The translations under genes were made by a program, and so were the position numbers. From Riptortus pedestris (lineage: Eukaryota; Arthropoda; Insecta; Hemiptera; Alydidae): a stretch of 64,000 nucleotides of DNA. Under the pieces are notes generated by a model. It was not told the origin of the DNA. It saw only the letters and a program-made list of their open reading frames with translations, and searched no databases. Of the stretch, positions 1 to 10,524 are shown one piece after another. The stretch is from assembly GCA_019009955.1 (NCBI GenBank), contig CM032228.1, forward strand, positions 73,472,001 through 73,536,000, written 5' to 3'. Each line of letters opens with the position of its first letter. The stretch's first letter is position 1.

Positions 1-2
1 AG

Positions 3-401
3 CTGTGTTTTGCCAGTAGATCCCAGACATGGTCCCTCACCAATGCTCAGGCTAACAAAGTGAGCGTCTGGCAACGTACAGCTGAAAGAAGTGTGCTTCA
101 TATAAAGAAAAATGATAAGGTGAGGAGCACGGAAATAAGAAGACAAACGAACTTCAGGGATGTCAACTTATTCATCCAAATGCTAAAATGGAAGTGGGCT
201 GGACACTTAATGCGCTGCAGGGATGAGAGATGGTTAAGAAGACTCACAGATTGGACGCCATATAACTGGAAAAGAAGTAAAGGGAGACAGCCAACAAGAT
301 GGAGAGATGTGTTCAAAAATACCATCGGCCCCAACTGGGCAAGGTTAGCCCAAGACAAAGAAAAATGGCACTCTCTAATGCCCAACTCCACTTCCCAATA
401 G
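3..401 (+). CDS. RTE-like LINE reverse transcriptase, C-terminal end (partial)
   Basis: The frame is open from the window edge to the TAG at 399-401, so this is the tail of a longer polyprotein and no start codon is expected here. It would be the end of the ORF2-type protein of a non-LTR retrotransposon, which copies its RNA at a nicked target. The translation contains the C-terminal signature of RTE-like pol proteins: KWKWAGHLMRCRDERW, then a basic stretch (KRSKGRQPTRWRDVF), then NWARLAQDKEKWHSL. The reverse transcriptase and endonuclease domains lie outside the window. No internal stop is seen over about 132 codons, which suggests a fairly young copy. The clade is assigned from motif memory; the LINE tail itself is secure. 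Confidence 0.8.
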   Translation: MCFASRSQTWSLTNAQANKVSVWQRTAERSVLHIKKNDKVRSTEIRRQTNFRDVNLFIQMLKWKWAGHLMRCRDERWLRRLTDWTPYNWKRSKGRQPTRWRDVFKNTIGPNWARLAQDKEKWHSLMPNSTSQ

Positions 402-601
402 AGTTGGTCACTCCGGGAAGTTAGACCATACTCCCTTCGGGGAAGGCCTATAAAGAGTAAAACATTAGTAGTTTTATAAAATTTTAAAGTATATAAGTAA
501 TATTGTTTATTAGTGTATTTGTATTTTGTACCTTATAATCATGTATATATTAATTTTGTTAACTATTATTTTTCACATTTCTCTTTATAATAAAGGCTAA
601 A

Positions 602-606
<5 letters not shown>
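402..606 (+). mobile_element. 3' UTR and tail of the RTE-like LINE
   Basis: This follows the stop codon of the RT fragment and ends with AATAAAGGCTAAATTC at the start of a (TA)n tract. AATAAA lies near the end. The boundary with the next element falls in the microsatellite and cannot be set exactly. Confidence 0.5.

Positions 607-682
<76 letters not shown>
607..682. repeat. (TA)n(GA)n microsatellite
   Basis: About 45 nt of TA dinucleotides are followed by about 32 nt of GA. It takes the place of the internal (TA)n of the adjacent minus-strand HINE copy, whose 3' hairpin is missing. Confidence 0.95.
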
Positions 683-687
<5 letters not shown>

Positions 688-1622
688 TACGTAATATTTG
701 TCCGTTAACGCTTTGGCGTTCGCAATTTTCATTTGATCGTTACCAAACACGATATTTAACCGTTTTGAGTAAAACCGTCAGAAAAAATTTCAACGTCTTA
801 ACGGCTGAAATTGGACAAGAAGGAGGGGAAATTTACAGGGGGATTTTGAAAATTCAAAATATCTCTGTTATTACGTGTCAGAACAAAGATAGTATAGAAT
901 TAATGGCATTGTAAATTTAATTTTTGTTGTTACGTACATTTATTCTCTATGTTTAATATTAATGGAGATATTTGCATTTTTTAATTTTCAGCTGCATATT
1001 TAGAGCCATCTGTATATATGAAAAGTCCTGTCTTGTTTTCTGTATTATGTTCCGGTAATCGTGTTTATTGTGTAAGGAAGAGAGTGGGTTTGATTTCTTG
1101 AATTTTTTAAGGGAGAACCGACAAGAACTAACCCCCCCCCCCCCAACCTATCAGAACTACTACACGACAACAGCCCATACATTACAAAAATCATGAAACA
1201 CCTCAAAGACACACACATTTACAACCAGATTTCACGTTAAATAATCAAACACTAGACTAGAATAATACCCACTGGGAATAAAATAAATAAATAAATAACC
1301 GTACTTTTACCTACCTCTGAAGATTTTTTATTGGTTTTTATAAGGTGTCTTTACCTAAACTATTTTAGTATAATAACAAGAAAATGTGTGAATCGCTTAA
1401 ATTGCGACATACCTAAATAAATAAATAATTTTCAGCTTTCAGTAAACCTCCACTTATACTCATGTCATATTAACAATAAGGTGTTATATAATGAATCACT
1501 TTATTTGAAGCCTAGATATCAAATACTTTTCTTCTTGAACATACACTTTTTGAGATAAATACAAATACGTGACGTACGTGGGGAAATCTGCTTTGTCAAC
1601 GCAGCCCTTGCAAGATGGACTT
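683..1622 (-). mobile_element. HINE copy 1, split by a LINE insertion
   Basis: Read on the minus strand, the 5' end is at about 1622 (GCAGCCCTTGCAAGATGGAC on the plus strand) with the subterminal GGGAAATCTGC just inside. The internal consensus (CGAGATATTTGCATTTTT, TTACCAAACACGATATTTA) follows. The element is cut at 993/1427 by a LINE tail that duplicated 12 bp of it. The 3' hairpin end is absent, truncated at the microsatellite. Confidence 0.75.
994..1426 (+). mobile_element. 5'-truncated LINE insertion with 12-bp target duplication
   Basis: TAATTTTCAGCT occurs at 982-993 and again at 1427-1438, flanking the insert. The insert ends in an AAATAAATAAATAA tail, as expected from target-primed reverse transcription. 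About 300 bp of its 3' part (from AACCTATC to the tail) matches 49236-49515, so both come from one LINE family. The tract with 14 Cs near 1133-1144 is unusual and may be a slippage site. Confidence 0.8.
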
Positions 1623-1759
1623 TATTAGGGCGGATGAGTGGGAGGGAGGGGGTTTAAATCTTTTCTGATTAGAACAATATTGTGTTTAAAGTCCATGAAG
1701 TAAGCTGTGCCGCGAGAGACATATGAGTTATGTAGTAGATCTTGTTATAAGATCTTGAA

Positions 1760-2540
1760 TTTTCTTGATAACCCATGGTTACCTATTTGAAAAGAAAAGG
1801 ATGCCTAACTGCAATGTGTGTAATGCTCCGCTTACAATAAAACACATACTAACAGACTGCAAACGACGTGACCATCTAAAGATCCCTCATGAGTTACACG
1901 ACTTACTGAAGGTAGCCCACACATTCCCATAATACTCCAACATTTACATGACGTTAACATATACTTTCAAATTTAGAAGTTTTACATTTTAAAATCCTTT
2001 TTAATCCTTCTTAAATTAAATCTTTTTAACTCTGGCAAAAACTTTTCACTGTATGTGTGTGTGTGCGCGTGTGTGTGTGTGTGTGCGTGTTTGTATGTGT
2101 AATAGGGAGCATATGATTGTAAATATATTAGATATTAGAAAATTGAATCTGTTCATTTTATTAATGTACATATTAATTTTTATTTATTTGATTTTAGTTT
2201 TAATTTTAACCATTGAAAGTATATAATTCTGTAATTTTATTAGTCTTTATAGTTTTGAATTATCTAGTTTCCTTACAAGATTCTTTTTTTTTTAATTTAA
2301 TGTTTTGTTTTTTATTTGTTGATTTGAGTTTTTTGTGTCTTTGGTTGCGTTTTGTTATTTGTTTGCGTTCTGTTATTTAGTTGCGTTTTGTTATTTGGTT
2401 GAGTTCTGTTAATTAGTTGCGTTCTAAGTTTGTTCTGTTCTTATCCGTTCTAACTGTTTTCATTTTTGTATTTTGTTTATATTCATTCATTTTTGGTTAT
2501 GAGCAATATCGCCTCTCAGCGAACGCTCCACAATAAATAA
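1760..2540 (+). mobile_element. 5'-truncated I/R1-like LINE 3' end (LINE-A) with 13-bp TSD
   Basis: The start encodes the C-terminal zinc-binding tail of an RNase H-bearing LINE (frame with CNVCNAPLTIKHILTDCKRR) and matches 28290-28420 closely. A long T-rich 3' UTR follows, with repeated TTTGTTATTTGGTTGCG-type words, a (TG)n tract at 2054-2100, and the end GCGAACGCTCCACAATAAATAAATAAG. ATAAGATCTTGAA flanks it at 1747-1759 and 2541-2553. The copy is truncated and non-coding. Confidence 0.85.
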
Positions 2541-2553
2541 ATAAGATCTTGAA

Positions 2554-3496
2554 ATGAAGATGAGTATTGGAATCAGAAAAAGAATGTGTAAAAGTGTCCT
2601 GTACCTGTTTCCGGGAGCAGGAAAAATCTGAGTTTCTAGAAAATGACATATTGACATATTCAGCTGTTGGGTGGGGCTAGCCAACAGTAAAGTACTTCAA
2701 AGTCATTCACACATGTTCCTAGATTTTAAAGCGAGCCATCTCTCGATAACCTGAAAATGACTAGTGACAGTTATTGGCCAAGTACAAGCATGGTTATTAG
2801 GAGTAATTGTACCTCCAGTCTTGCCTAGTAAGAGCCAGTGAAGAAAGTGTGCACAGAGAGTATAAATATTATTTTACATAGACAATTTAAGTCTTAAAGT
2901 ACTCTCTAACTGGCAAAAGGAGAAAACCTGAATTTTCTACATGCGATTTAGTTTATTATGGACAAACCATCTGTTACGGCTTATAGAAAAGTTCAAAAAA
3001 GACATACGAAAATGCTAAACAGTTTTTGAAATAATTAATATCAAGCACTTACTTTGAGGCTTCCCATGAATAGTAAAAGTGAATTTGGACGAACACATTA
3101 GCTTCTGTTATTTACATTTTTCTTAAGAATTGTTTTAAATTGGGCGATAAAATGGCCTGACGAACATCTGGCGTTATCAGAAGATGAAAACAAGTTAATG
3201 AGTTAATAATAGCAGCTATGTGAGTTGACAAACAACGAATACAACAGCTATAATGATATTTGCAGTACAATTAAAAAAAAAAAAAACGTAACTTGTAAGC
3301 AAGGAAGACAATTAGTCAGAACTGGTTAGAAGTGGTCAATAGTAATCATGCACTGAACGTCGCTAATCTGCCACCCTTCCCAGCCTCTATCATCTATCCT
3401 CGATTTTTCTTGAAATAAAAACTCTATGTAAACAGGACATGAAATTGAAGCTGGATATAGAACGTTTTATACGCTCAGCCACTAGAAATAAAAAAC
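2554..3496. other. No recognisable feature
   Basis: AT-rich sequence with a poly(A) run near 3272-3285. I see no gene, element terminus or repeat shared with the rest of the window. Confidence 0.5.
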
Positions 3497-3916
3497 GTTC
3501 GTCACGCAGGAGCTGCATTATCTAATAAGATTTCCAACGTGCGTCACGTATTCGTATGTGTCTCAATAACGTAAAAGTTCAATGATAACAATATTTGGTA
3601 TTTAGGCTGTTGCAATCTGGCTGCGGTGATAGGCAGGGTAAGCTGTGATCTCTGATAAATCCCACAGCCAAATCATTAACAAGTCAGAAAACTAAAAAAT
3701 GCAAATATCTCGGTTAATAATTAAGATAATGAAAATACATACATAACAACACTTATAGAACATTGCACTTGCAATGAGATTGATTTTTTACAAAAACGGA
3801 GATCCCCCCTTTAAACCTCCCACCCTCTGTTTAAACATTTAAACTCCCCCCCCACTATTTTCACCTTTGACGAACTTTGCCTTTATTTTTACATAAAACG
3901 ATTGAATATCCAGTTT

Positions 3917-3958
<42 letters not shown>

Positions 3959-4084
3959 TTTGAACGAACCTAATTTTAATTATCGCCTAGGTAGGATCGA
4001 TGGACATTTGAAGAAATTATATAAATATTGCATCACGAGTACAACCTCAATAGCTGATTTTCCCTAAGGGAAATCTGCTAAAAA
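3497..4084 (+). mobile_element. HINE copy 2, both ends present
   Basis: The 5' end GTTCGTCACGCAGGAGCTGC is at 3497 and the 3' hairpin TTTTCCCTAAGGGAAATCTGCTAAA ends at 4084. The internal order is canonical: TGCAAATATCTCGGTTAATA, an ACGGAGAT motif, a C-rich stretch, TAAAACGATTGAATATC, (TA)n at 3919-3953, then CAATTTTGAACGAACC, GATCGATGGACATTTGAAG and the hairpin. A 50-60 bp non-family segment sits near 3611-3670. Confidence 0.8.
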
Positions 4085-4359
4085 AGGATAGAACAACCAT
4101 TGTAGAGCACCACCATTTTTACAAGACTGATGTATAACGTTTTTCTATCCGACTCATAATAAAGCAGGTACTCCGAAGTTAGGAATTCTCACTCTCTTAA
4201 TTCCCCGCTAGTCAAGGTCCGAGTTCAGCCAAAAACAACTATGATTTTTAGTGTTGACTGGAGGGGTTAAATATCTAGTATGGTATAGAGCAAATAAACA
4301 TTTTCGAGTAAACAACGGAAATTCTTAATGACGTCATCACACAACGACTTTACATGTAT

Positions 4360-4624
4360 CCTGTTGAAAAAAATATTTAGTATTTAAGCTTAGAGTAAAG
4401 TGGTTAAGGGGGTTTACTGAAGGCTGAAATCTTAAAATGCCAAATATCCATAATATTCATGATAGGAGAAACAACATAGATAACAACATTTATACTTAAC
4501 ATAACTTAAAATTTGCAATAATATTGGTTCTATTCATTTTTTCGACCCGGCGTATAATAATGAACACCTACCCTCCCCCAGTACTTCAGCCGTAAACGAA
4601 CTTGATCTTTAGTTCTAATTAAAA

Positions 4625-4704
<80 letters not shown>

Positions 4705-4832
4705 ATGGCCCTCATATTTAATTTTGAACGGACCTCATTTTCTTTATCTCCTAGGTACATATATTGTTTGACATTTGAGGAAATGTTTCAAAAATCTCGT
4801 CATGAGTACAACTTTAATAGCTTAAGGGAAAT
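4360..4832 (+). mobile_element. HINE copy 3, degenerate
   Basis: It shares the internal blocks AATATTTAGTATTTAAGCTT, GGGGGTTTACTGAAGGCTGA and TTTGCAATAATATTGGTTCT, a long (TA)n at 4627-4701, and the post-microsatellite block TTTTGAACGGACCTCATTTTC. The 3' hairpin is eroded (TAGCTTAAGGGAAATCATAA). A related short fragment (GGTTAAATATCTAGTATGG) lies at 4240-4330. Confidence 0.65.
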
Positions 4833-4850
4833 CATAATAAAAATAAAACT

Positions 4851-5240
4851 TCTATCTCTCAGGTATTGTGTAAACTAAACAGATTTCCCACATGAACGAG
4901 TGAGAATTGTATTGTGGATCTTAGATGCTCAGTGGGCCTATTGCTTTTGGCGAAAATCTGATATGGTTGGTGTTAATTGAGTGCTGAAAACAAAACAAGA
5001 GAAAACATTCACATAAGAACAATTGTTGAGATCATTAAATGATTAATAATATCGATTATATAGCAGTTTTTGGTGTCACTCAAAATAACGCATATTTCTC
5101 AATTTTTTTTTTATTTTAACCTCCCAACTAAAGTCCTCCCCTTCCACCCTGCCCGATAACGACTATTAACCAATTTCATCTTCAGTTACATAAATCGGTG
5201 AAATATTGAGAAAATCTATTTCCCCCATCACCAAACAAGG
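4851..5240 (+). mobile_element. HINE relic with 5' end
   Basis: TGTAAACTAAACAGATTTCCCACATG at 4868-4893 is the family 5' subterminal block. Downstream sequence only loosely matches (CATATTTCTC, then a C-rich stretch, then AAATCGGTGAAATATTGAG). There is no microsatellite and no 3' hairpin. Confidence 0.45.
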
Positions 5241-5299
5241 TTTATCTTTCGCAGGAGCATTTACACGCTAGTTGAATTCAAAGCAAAGCATCTCGAGAT

Positions 5300-5679
5300 C
5301 AGTGGCAGCTCGTAGCTAAAATTAGTGGGGGTGCTCCTCCAGAAAAGTTTTAGCCTTAGCACGCTAGGGTCGGCACTGCGGGAACGACAGCGCTCTCTCT
5401 CCCATACATCTTCGCCTGGAGCTTTCTGTGTGCACATGCGCACAACAGTCAAACACCTCGCAGCTGGAACTCTGAAACACACAGTTCCATACAAAGATTT
5501 TTGTATCTTTTTTCATAAACTGGGGCATGGCTACTGCATTAAGCTTAAGGATTATATAGTATACAAGTATACAGAAAGAATTAAAGAAAAAATGCTCATT
5601 ATATTGAATGTTATAGATAATATCAAGTGGAAATTGAGGGTTCTGCAGTTCCAGAGTGCCTATACGCGAGCCGCCACTG
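5300..5679. mobile_element. hAT-type MITE, 380 bp
   Basis: Terminal inverted repeats: left end CAGTGGCAGCTCGT, right end (reverse complement) CAGTGGCGGCTCGCG. An 8-bp duplication, CTCGAGAT, flanks it at 5292-5299 and 5680-5687. An 8-bp TSD and a CAGTG terminus are diagnostic of hAT transposons. It encodes no transposase, so it is a deletion derivative mobilised in trans. Open frames inside it on both strands are incidental. Confidence 0.92.
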
Positions 5680-5687
5680 CTCGAGAT

Positions 5688-6288
5688 TAATAAATGTTAA
5701 TAAGCTCCATTGCATGCACGCATTCATGTTAAGCCGATCTGATGAACGCTTCGTAGTGAGTTAAATCCAGTTTGAGTAGTTCCTTGCAAACCGCATATAA
5801 CCGCTGCACAGAACTAAATAACAGTGCTCATCTAAACAGTTCTTTCGTAATAGTCATATAACGATTTTACCTTCAGTTTCTATAATCATTTAGCACCTCA
5901 ATAGCTCATTTCCCTTAAGGAAAACCTACTAATAGTACCAAGTGACTAGGTATCAATTAGTAACTAATTGTATTTCAGATTACAACATTAAGGTATAATA
6001 AAATAAATTCATTACTTTTAATTATGTTAGAGTAAGGTCAGTGTGAAGGAAGGACGCCGAAGCTTTCCTCATAACGGTGTTTGTTGAACTGCCTATTTCA
6101 GGTATTTAATAGGAGTCAACTACCGCCTTCAGTCTGATCCAAGGTCTACAACATGGCTTATAGAAATGTCTGGGCTATTCTTTGTTATATTTGTGTGTGT
6201 TTGTGGCTTCCGTAATGAGCCTTCGTCGCTCTATAGCATCTCTTTTAGGGGAAATCCGAAAGGATGTTAAAACGACGCTAAGTACACT

Positions 6289-6366
<78 letters not shown>

Positions 6367-6558
6367 TATACAGGGTGAACCCAAGATCACAACCTTTAAC
6401 TTTGTTATTATTTAGAGATTTGTGGTAGAGAATTGATTTCGATGGCTGACTTCTCTACTTTTTTCCGGGAATCTTAAATTTGAAGTTAATTTTAAGCGAT
6501 CTTTGCCAGATACATGATTTCTTGATATAACTTCCTTATTTGAAATGGGAAACCCCCA
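5688..6558. other. Intergenic stretch with a HINE 3' fragment and a (CA)n(TA)n microsatellite
   Basis: Positions 5893-5933 resemble a HINE 3' end (CACCTCAATAGCTCATTTCCCTTAAGG). A (CA)n(TA)n microsatellite spans about 6287-6371. The open frames over it on both strands simply translate the dinucleotide repeat. Nothing else is recognised. Confidence 0.6.
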
Positions 6559-7056
6559 TTTTAGCAGACTTCTCTCCCGGGAAATCAGCTGTTGAGGTCG
6601 TACTCATGACGCGCTTTTCCAACGATTTGCTCAAATGATGGTCGTTACTGAACAGGAATGTGTACGCATATATAGACAACGCTACATAGTAACAAGGCGA
6701 TCGAAATTTTTGTTTGATCGTTACCAAACTCGATATTTAAACGTTTTATGTAAAACTAAAAATCAAGTTCGTTAATGGCTGAACTCCGACACGTAGGAAG
6801 CAGGGTTTAATGAGAGTAATTTCGAAAATTCTTAATATCTCCTGTATTATGTCGAATTGAAAAATTGTATAGTACCATTCATACTGTAAATGTAATTTTC
6901 AATAAACGTCGTTATGTACATTTTTTCACTGTATTGATTATTAACCGAGATATTTGCATTTTTTTAATAAGCTGTTATATTGTGAAGAAAATTTGAAGCC
7001 TAAATACCAAATATTGGTCTCATTGAGCTTATAGGTTATGAGGTAAATGCAAATAA
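6559..7056 (-). mobile_element. HINE copy, 5' end missing
   Basis: The hairpin end on the plus strand (TTTTAGCAGACTTCTCTCCCGGGAAATCAGC) is followed by TTGAGGTCGTACTCATGACGCG, then a degenerated microsatellite, GATCGTTACCAAACTCGATATTTAA, and the AT-rich core up to AATACCAAATATTGGTCTCATTG. It stops before the family 5' terminus. Confidence 0.75.
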
Positions 7057-7700
7057 GCTAAGGCTTGGGTACAACTACCACTACTGTCAAAAAGGCAAAA
7101 ATAGGTGCAGGTTCTATCCCTGTCAAGGGAGAACATTACTTAAAGAGATCGCAACAAAGTTCGTTATTGTCGGAGCGTTTATGGATCAGCGAGAGTTTAA
7201 AGAGTATATACTCTGACACCCCCTCGGGATGACTAACGATTATAACTGTCTTAACTCCCGTCCACTTGCAAGCTGACAGGGAGATCTGGCCACAGACACT
7301 CCGGGTACAATGGGGTCCGTCTACATGTCATGTTTATATATATATATATAAATATATATGTGTGTGTGTGTGTGTGTATGCATATATTCATTTAAATTAA
7401 ATGCCCGGGAAGCAAACAATGTAATAGGTGGCACGGAGCCAGGGAGACATACTCAGCTGGTACGTCATAGGACCTTCGTAAGGTAGCAAGTGATTACAAT
7501 CTAAATATATACTAGTCTTTAAAAGAAACCGCCAGGCATTTAAAACTGTAAATATTTTACCTGATAAGAATTGTTGTGCAAATACAAACATTACACTCAA
7601 GTACTCTGTTATATGGGGTTATCTTTTTAAGACTCTTAGCTCTTTTACAACCATCATTTTATACCGTAATGTAGCTGCTTGCTATTGATATCTTGTTCGA
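7057..7700. other. No recognisable gene; short (TA)n(TG)n microsatellite
   Basis: Unassigned sequence with a TA/TG microsatellite at about 7335-7380. Open frames are short and match nothing I know. Confidence 0.5.
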
Positions 7701-7975
7701 AAAACAAAATGTCCTTCACGCAAGTGCTGCTTAAACTAAGCGGATTTCCTTCGTGTTGGAATGACACGCCGGTGACGTCATGTCACCATCTATTCCCTAT
7801 TTTCCTCTAAGAAAGAAGCCTATATATGTCAAAAGGAATTGAATAATTAGATGGACATGATAGTCACTAAATTCAGTTATTCAAATTGAAAAACGTAATA
7901 GTGCAAGTGTGCTACTGCTAAAGACTAAAAACATGAGAAATAAAATATTCGAGTTAAAGAAAATTCCGAAATTCC
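7701..7975 (+). mobile_element. HINE 5' fragment (second subfamily)
   Basis: It starts ATGTCCTTCACGCAAGTGCTGC with GCGGATTTCC in the subterminal position. Beyond about 60 bp it follows the variant leader seen at 20389, 41999, 45407 and 47236 (GACACGC...GTGAC/GATC...CACCAT) rather than the main form. Confidence 0.5.
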
Positions 7976-8016
7976 CCCGTCTAGAACTTCTAAAAATCTT
8001 TTTACAAACACTTACT

Positions 8017-8141
8017 ATTAGCAGATCTCTCTTAAGGGAAATCAGCTATTGAGGTTGTACTCATGACGCGATTTTCGAAATTTTTCTTCAAATGTCCATC
8101 GATCCTACCCAGGAGATGACGAAAATGTGGTCCGTTCAAAA

Positions 8142-8183
<42 letters not shown>

Positions 8184-8320
8184 GTGTTACCGCTCTAGCG
8201 GTCGCAATTTTTGTCTTATCGTTACCAAACTTGATATATAATCGTTTTATGTAAAAAAAAAAGATCAAGTTCGTTAACGGCTGAAATCGGGTCAGGGGGG
8301 TAATAATTTACAGTGTGTCC
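8017..8320 (-). mobile_element. HINE 3' half
   Basis: It begins at the hairpin end (TTAGCAGATCTCTCTTAAGGGAAATC), runs through TCGATCCTACCCAGGAGATGACG, then a (TA)n tract at 8145-8180, and ends after AACGGCTGAAATCGGGTCAGG, where an E-family fragment begins. The 5' half of the element is missing. Confidence 0.75.
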
Positions 8321-8510
8321 AAGAGTGAAGAGGGATTTATTAGGGACTTAATTTTATTTATTCTTCAAAACTAAAATTTTCTACTGCCCCCCCCCCCACA
8401 CCTAGCCCTTACGGTCAGGTCCTCGTGGGAAAGTGTAGTTGTACACATTGAAGCCTTGCCAAAGATAATTACCAATCAAATCATTTCCCCAGCAACGCCT
8501 GGTATTTTAG

Positions 8511-8513
<3 letters not shown>
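8321..8513 (-). mobile_element. E-family 5' fragment
   Basis: Its reverse complement matches the start of the E copy at 15916: CTAGC then a GGTACCCGGC-like stretch, GGCAAGGCTT-type and ACTTTCCC-type words. It is followed by (TA)n, as at other E starts. Confidence 0.5.
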
Positions 8514-8588
<75 letters not shown>

Positions 8589-8601
8589 TGTGTGTGTGTA
8601 T
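8514..8601. repeat. (TA)n(TG)n microsatellite
   Basis: A TA tract runs directly into a TG tract with one GA interruption. Confidence 0.95.
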
Positions 8602-8642
8602 AGGCTAACGCCTTAACTCACATGGCTAACCTGCGCCTCACA
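8602..8642 (-). mobile_element. tRNA-derived SINE, 5' scrap
   Basis: TAACGCCTTAACTCACATGG followed by CTAACCTGCG is the reverse complement of the SINE A-box region seen at 27603 and 37521. Confidence 0.55.
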
Positions 8643-9075
8643 TATTGTAGATAACCCTACTCTTGGGTTACATGTGTCATGGGCTTACATTACCAATTGC
8701 GTGAATATTTAGTCATACTGACCAAAAATAAAGGCTTCGACTGGCTGGACACATCTTAGTCAAAGGATCATCCATGTACGTTAATTTTTCTACAATCTTA
8801 ACGAGATACTTTCCTTGAATTTTTGCAAGGATGTTACATGGTTTGACGGATGAGTCATTACTGGCTGTTCTACTAATCTGTGGTCTTGCTATCGCTTTGC
8901 GTCAGATAAAGTGAGTCATTATTACATTTGACCTCCTAGTTAGCGAAGACATATTTATAACACATTTCTCATCCGATATATCTCTAGTATTGGTACATCC
9001 TTCTCGCCTTCACATGCCATAGTGTATTGCTACAGATAAGAGATTAAGACATACAAAGTAATAAGTAATTTAAGG
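8643..9075. other. No recognisable feature; left flank of the PLE
   Basis: Unique-looking sequence. It is the pre-insertion flank of the Penelope-like element and carries the left copy of its 10-bp duplication at 9076-9085. Confidence 0.5.
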
Positions 9076-9127
9076 AATAATGATGGTAATTCAAATAAAG
9101 GGTTAGAACCGCCAGTATAAATGATAC

Positions 9128-9923
9128 TATTGTCATACCTATCGATGGAGACCGTCGTCACTGGCTGATGGTTGAGTACCGCTGTCAAGCGCTTTCGATG
9201 CGATGGCATCATCTTCAAGCCTGTCAATAGTTGTACTGAGTTGGTTGTCCGTCAGTCAGTGGGTTTTATATCTGTTCACCGTATTAGTTGTTTACGTTTA
9301 GTCCAGATCTGTTTACTTACCACTAAGATCTGTGAAACGGGGGATGTTGATGTTCAGGTAAAATGTTTCGTGTGGTGGGTTGTTTACGTTTTAAATCCAG
9401 ATCTGTTTACTTACCACTCAGATCTGTCAACGGGTTGTGTTGGTGTTCAGGTAAATTGTTATGTGTGGTGGGTTGTTTACATTTTATTAGACCTGTTTAC
9501 TTACCATTCAGATCTGTCAAACGAGGTGCGTTTTAACTAGTGTTCAGGTAAATTGTTATCGTGTAGTGGGTCTTTGTCCTCATCCGTATGGGTGTTTACA
9601 TTTCTAGTGTTATTGTTTGTGTGGTGGTCTGGTATAATTTGATATGTAGATACGGGTTTAATGTGATATTTGTAACATTGTTATTATACATTAAAAATGA
9701 TGTATCATAGATAAATAAACAAATGATTAAATACAATATGGAACTACCTACGTCGTCGCTTTGTCTGTTGATAATCCTGCGTGAGTCCGTCCGTTGGCGT
9801 CTTCCGTTTATTATTCCTTTTAAATAGTTGTAGTGGTCTGAAGATCGTGTCCGAGCTAGTGTTGAGCTGTTCGTTGATGATGCCTCCGTTGAATGTCCCT
9901 TGTTTGTATATCTCCATATTCTC
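9128..9923 (-). repeat. PLE left inverted arm
   Basis: It is the reverse complement of 12004-12800 with scattered substitutions. It includes the last 60 or so codons of the endonuclease gene in antisense, so the open frames here only mirror the gene's 3' end. The switch to unique 5' body sequence is at about 9923/9924 (CATATTCTC then TTACGCC). Confidence 0.92.
9290..9570 (-). repeat. About 90-bp tandem repeats in the PLE terminal region (left arm)
   Basis: Three units recur around the core CAGATCTGTTTACTTACCA (and variants). They mirror the set in the right arm at 12355-12640. Confidence 0.85.
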
Positions 9924-10524
9924 TTACGCCGCACAAAAGACTAAAACTGACGCACAAAAACATTGTACATTAAGAAAGACCGACTGAGCCACGATATCTA
10001 CAAACTACACCTACTAGCTACTGACTTACTAACTCGCTTGAACATATACCACTATTTCCAGCCATACTCAACTTACTTACACGAGAATGTCCAACGGACA
10101 ATGACAGCCAAATACGATAAAATGCACAGAAAGATGGAAACACTCACGAACAAACAGACAAACGGCACAGCTAACCCCAACAGATTCTCTCATTTTCATA
10201 ACAGGGTAGTCAACTTCACGGATACTTCGTTCACGGAAAACGAGACCAAACTATTGGAAAAAGGACTCAAGCACAACATACACAGCACCAGCATAAGAGA
10301 GACACTGGAAACCAACATAATCGACGCAGAAAACGCCATCACCTATCTACCGCAACACAAACAGGAGAGAATAAGACACAGAATAGCAGACATCCTAAAA
10401 AACACCACCAACAAACAACGAGGCAACACCACCCACTCAACCAAAAACAAAACGGTGAAAACCCTAAGAACCAAACTGCGAAACGACAAGCTCATAGTAA
10501 CTAAAGCTGTCAAAGGCCACACCA
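9924..10524 (+). CDS. PLE pol, N-terminal part (before a frameshift)
   Basis: The reading frame holding the ATG at 9963 is the start of the PLE reverse transcriptase polyprotein. It reads MYIKKDRLSHDIYKLHLLA, continues as a charged, helical N-terminal region without catalytic motifs, and reaches LRNDKLIVTKAVKGHT. Conserved PLE proteins continue here with a KADKG-type motif and then an aromatic 'DY(V/I)DK' stretch. The DYVDKTLQFIKD stretch appears at 10525, but in the +1 frame. A small deletion or single-base indel has therefore occurred at about 10512-10524. The ATG is the first plausible start downstream of the inverted arm, and upstream codons cannot be excluded. The last 30 or so residues read in this frame before its stop (about 10617) are out-of-frame sequence. 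Confidence 0.8.

Noticed and set aside
1133..1144. G/C homopolymer runs (1133, 8392, 13893, 24781, 40711, 51673, 52948) as regulatory G-quadruplex sites
   Set aside because: Single runs, not four tracts; most lie in the C-rich block of HINE copies or other repeats and may be slippage or sequencing artefacts.
6182..6415. Open frames with His-Thr and Tyr-Ile runs on both strands
   Set aside because: They translate the (CA)n(TA)n microsatellite; both strands are open at once, as expected for a dinucleotide repeat.
9781..9987. Frame MSPSVGVFRLLFLLNSCSGL repeated at 12146-11769 on the other strand
   Set aside because: Antisense of the PLE endonuclease C-terminus present in both inverted arms; not a conserved small gene.
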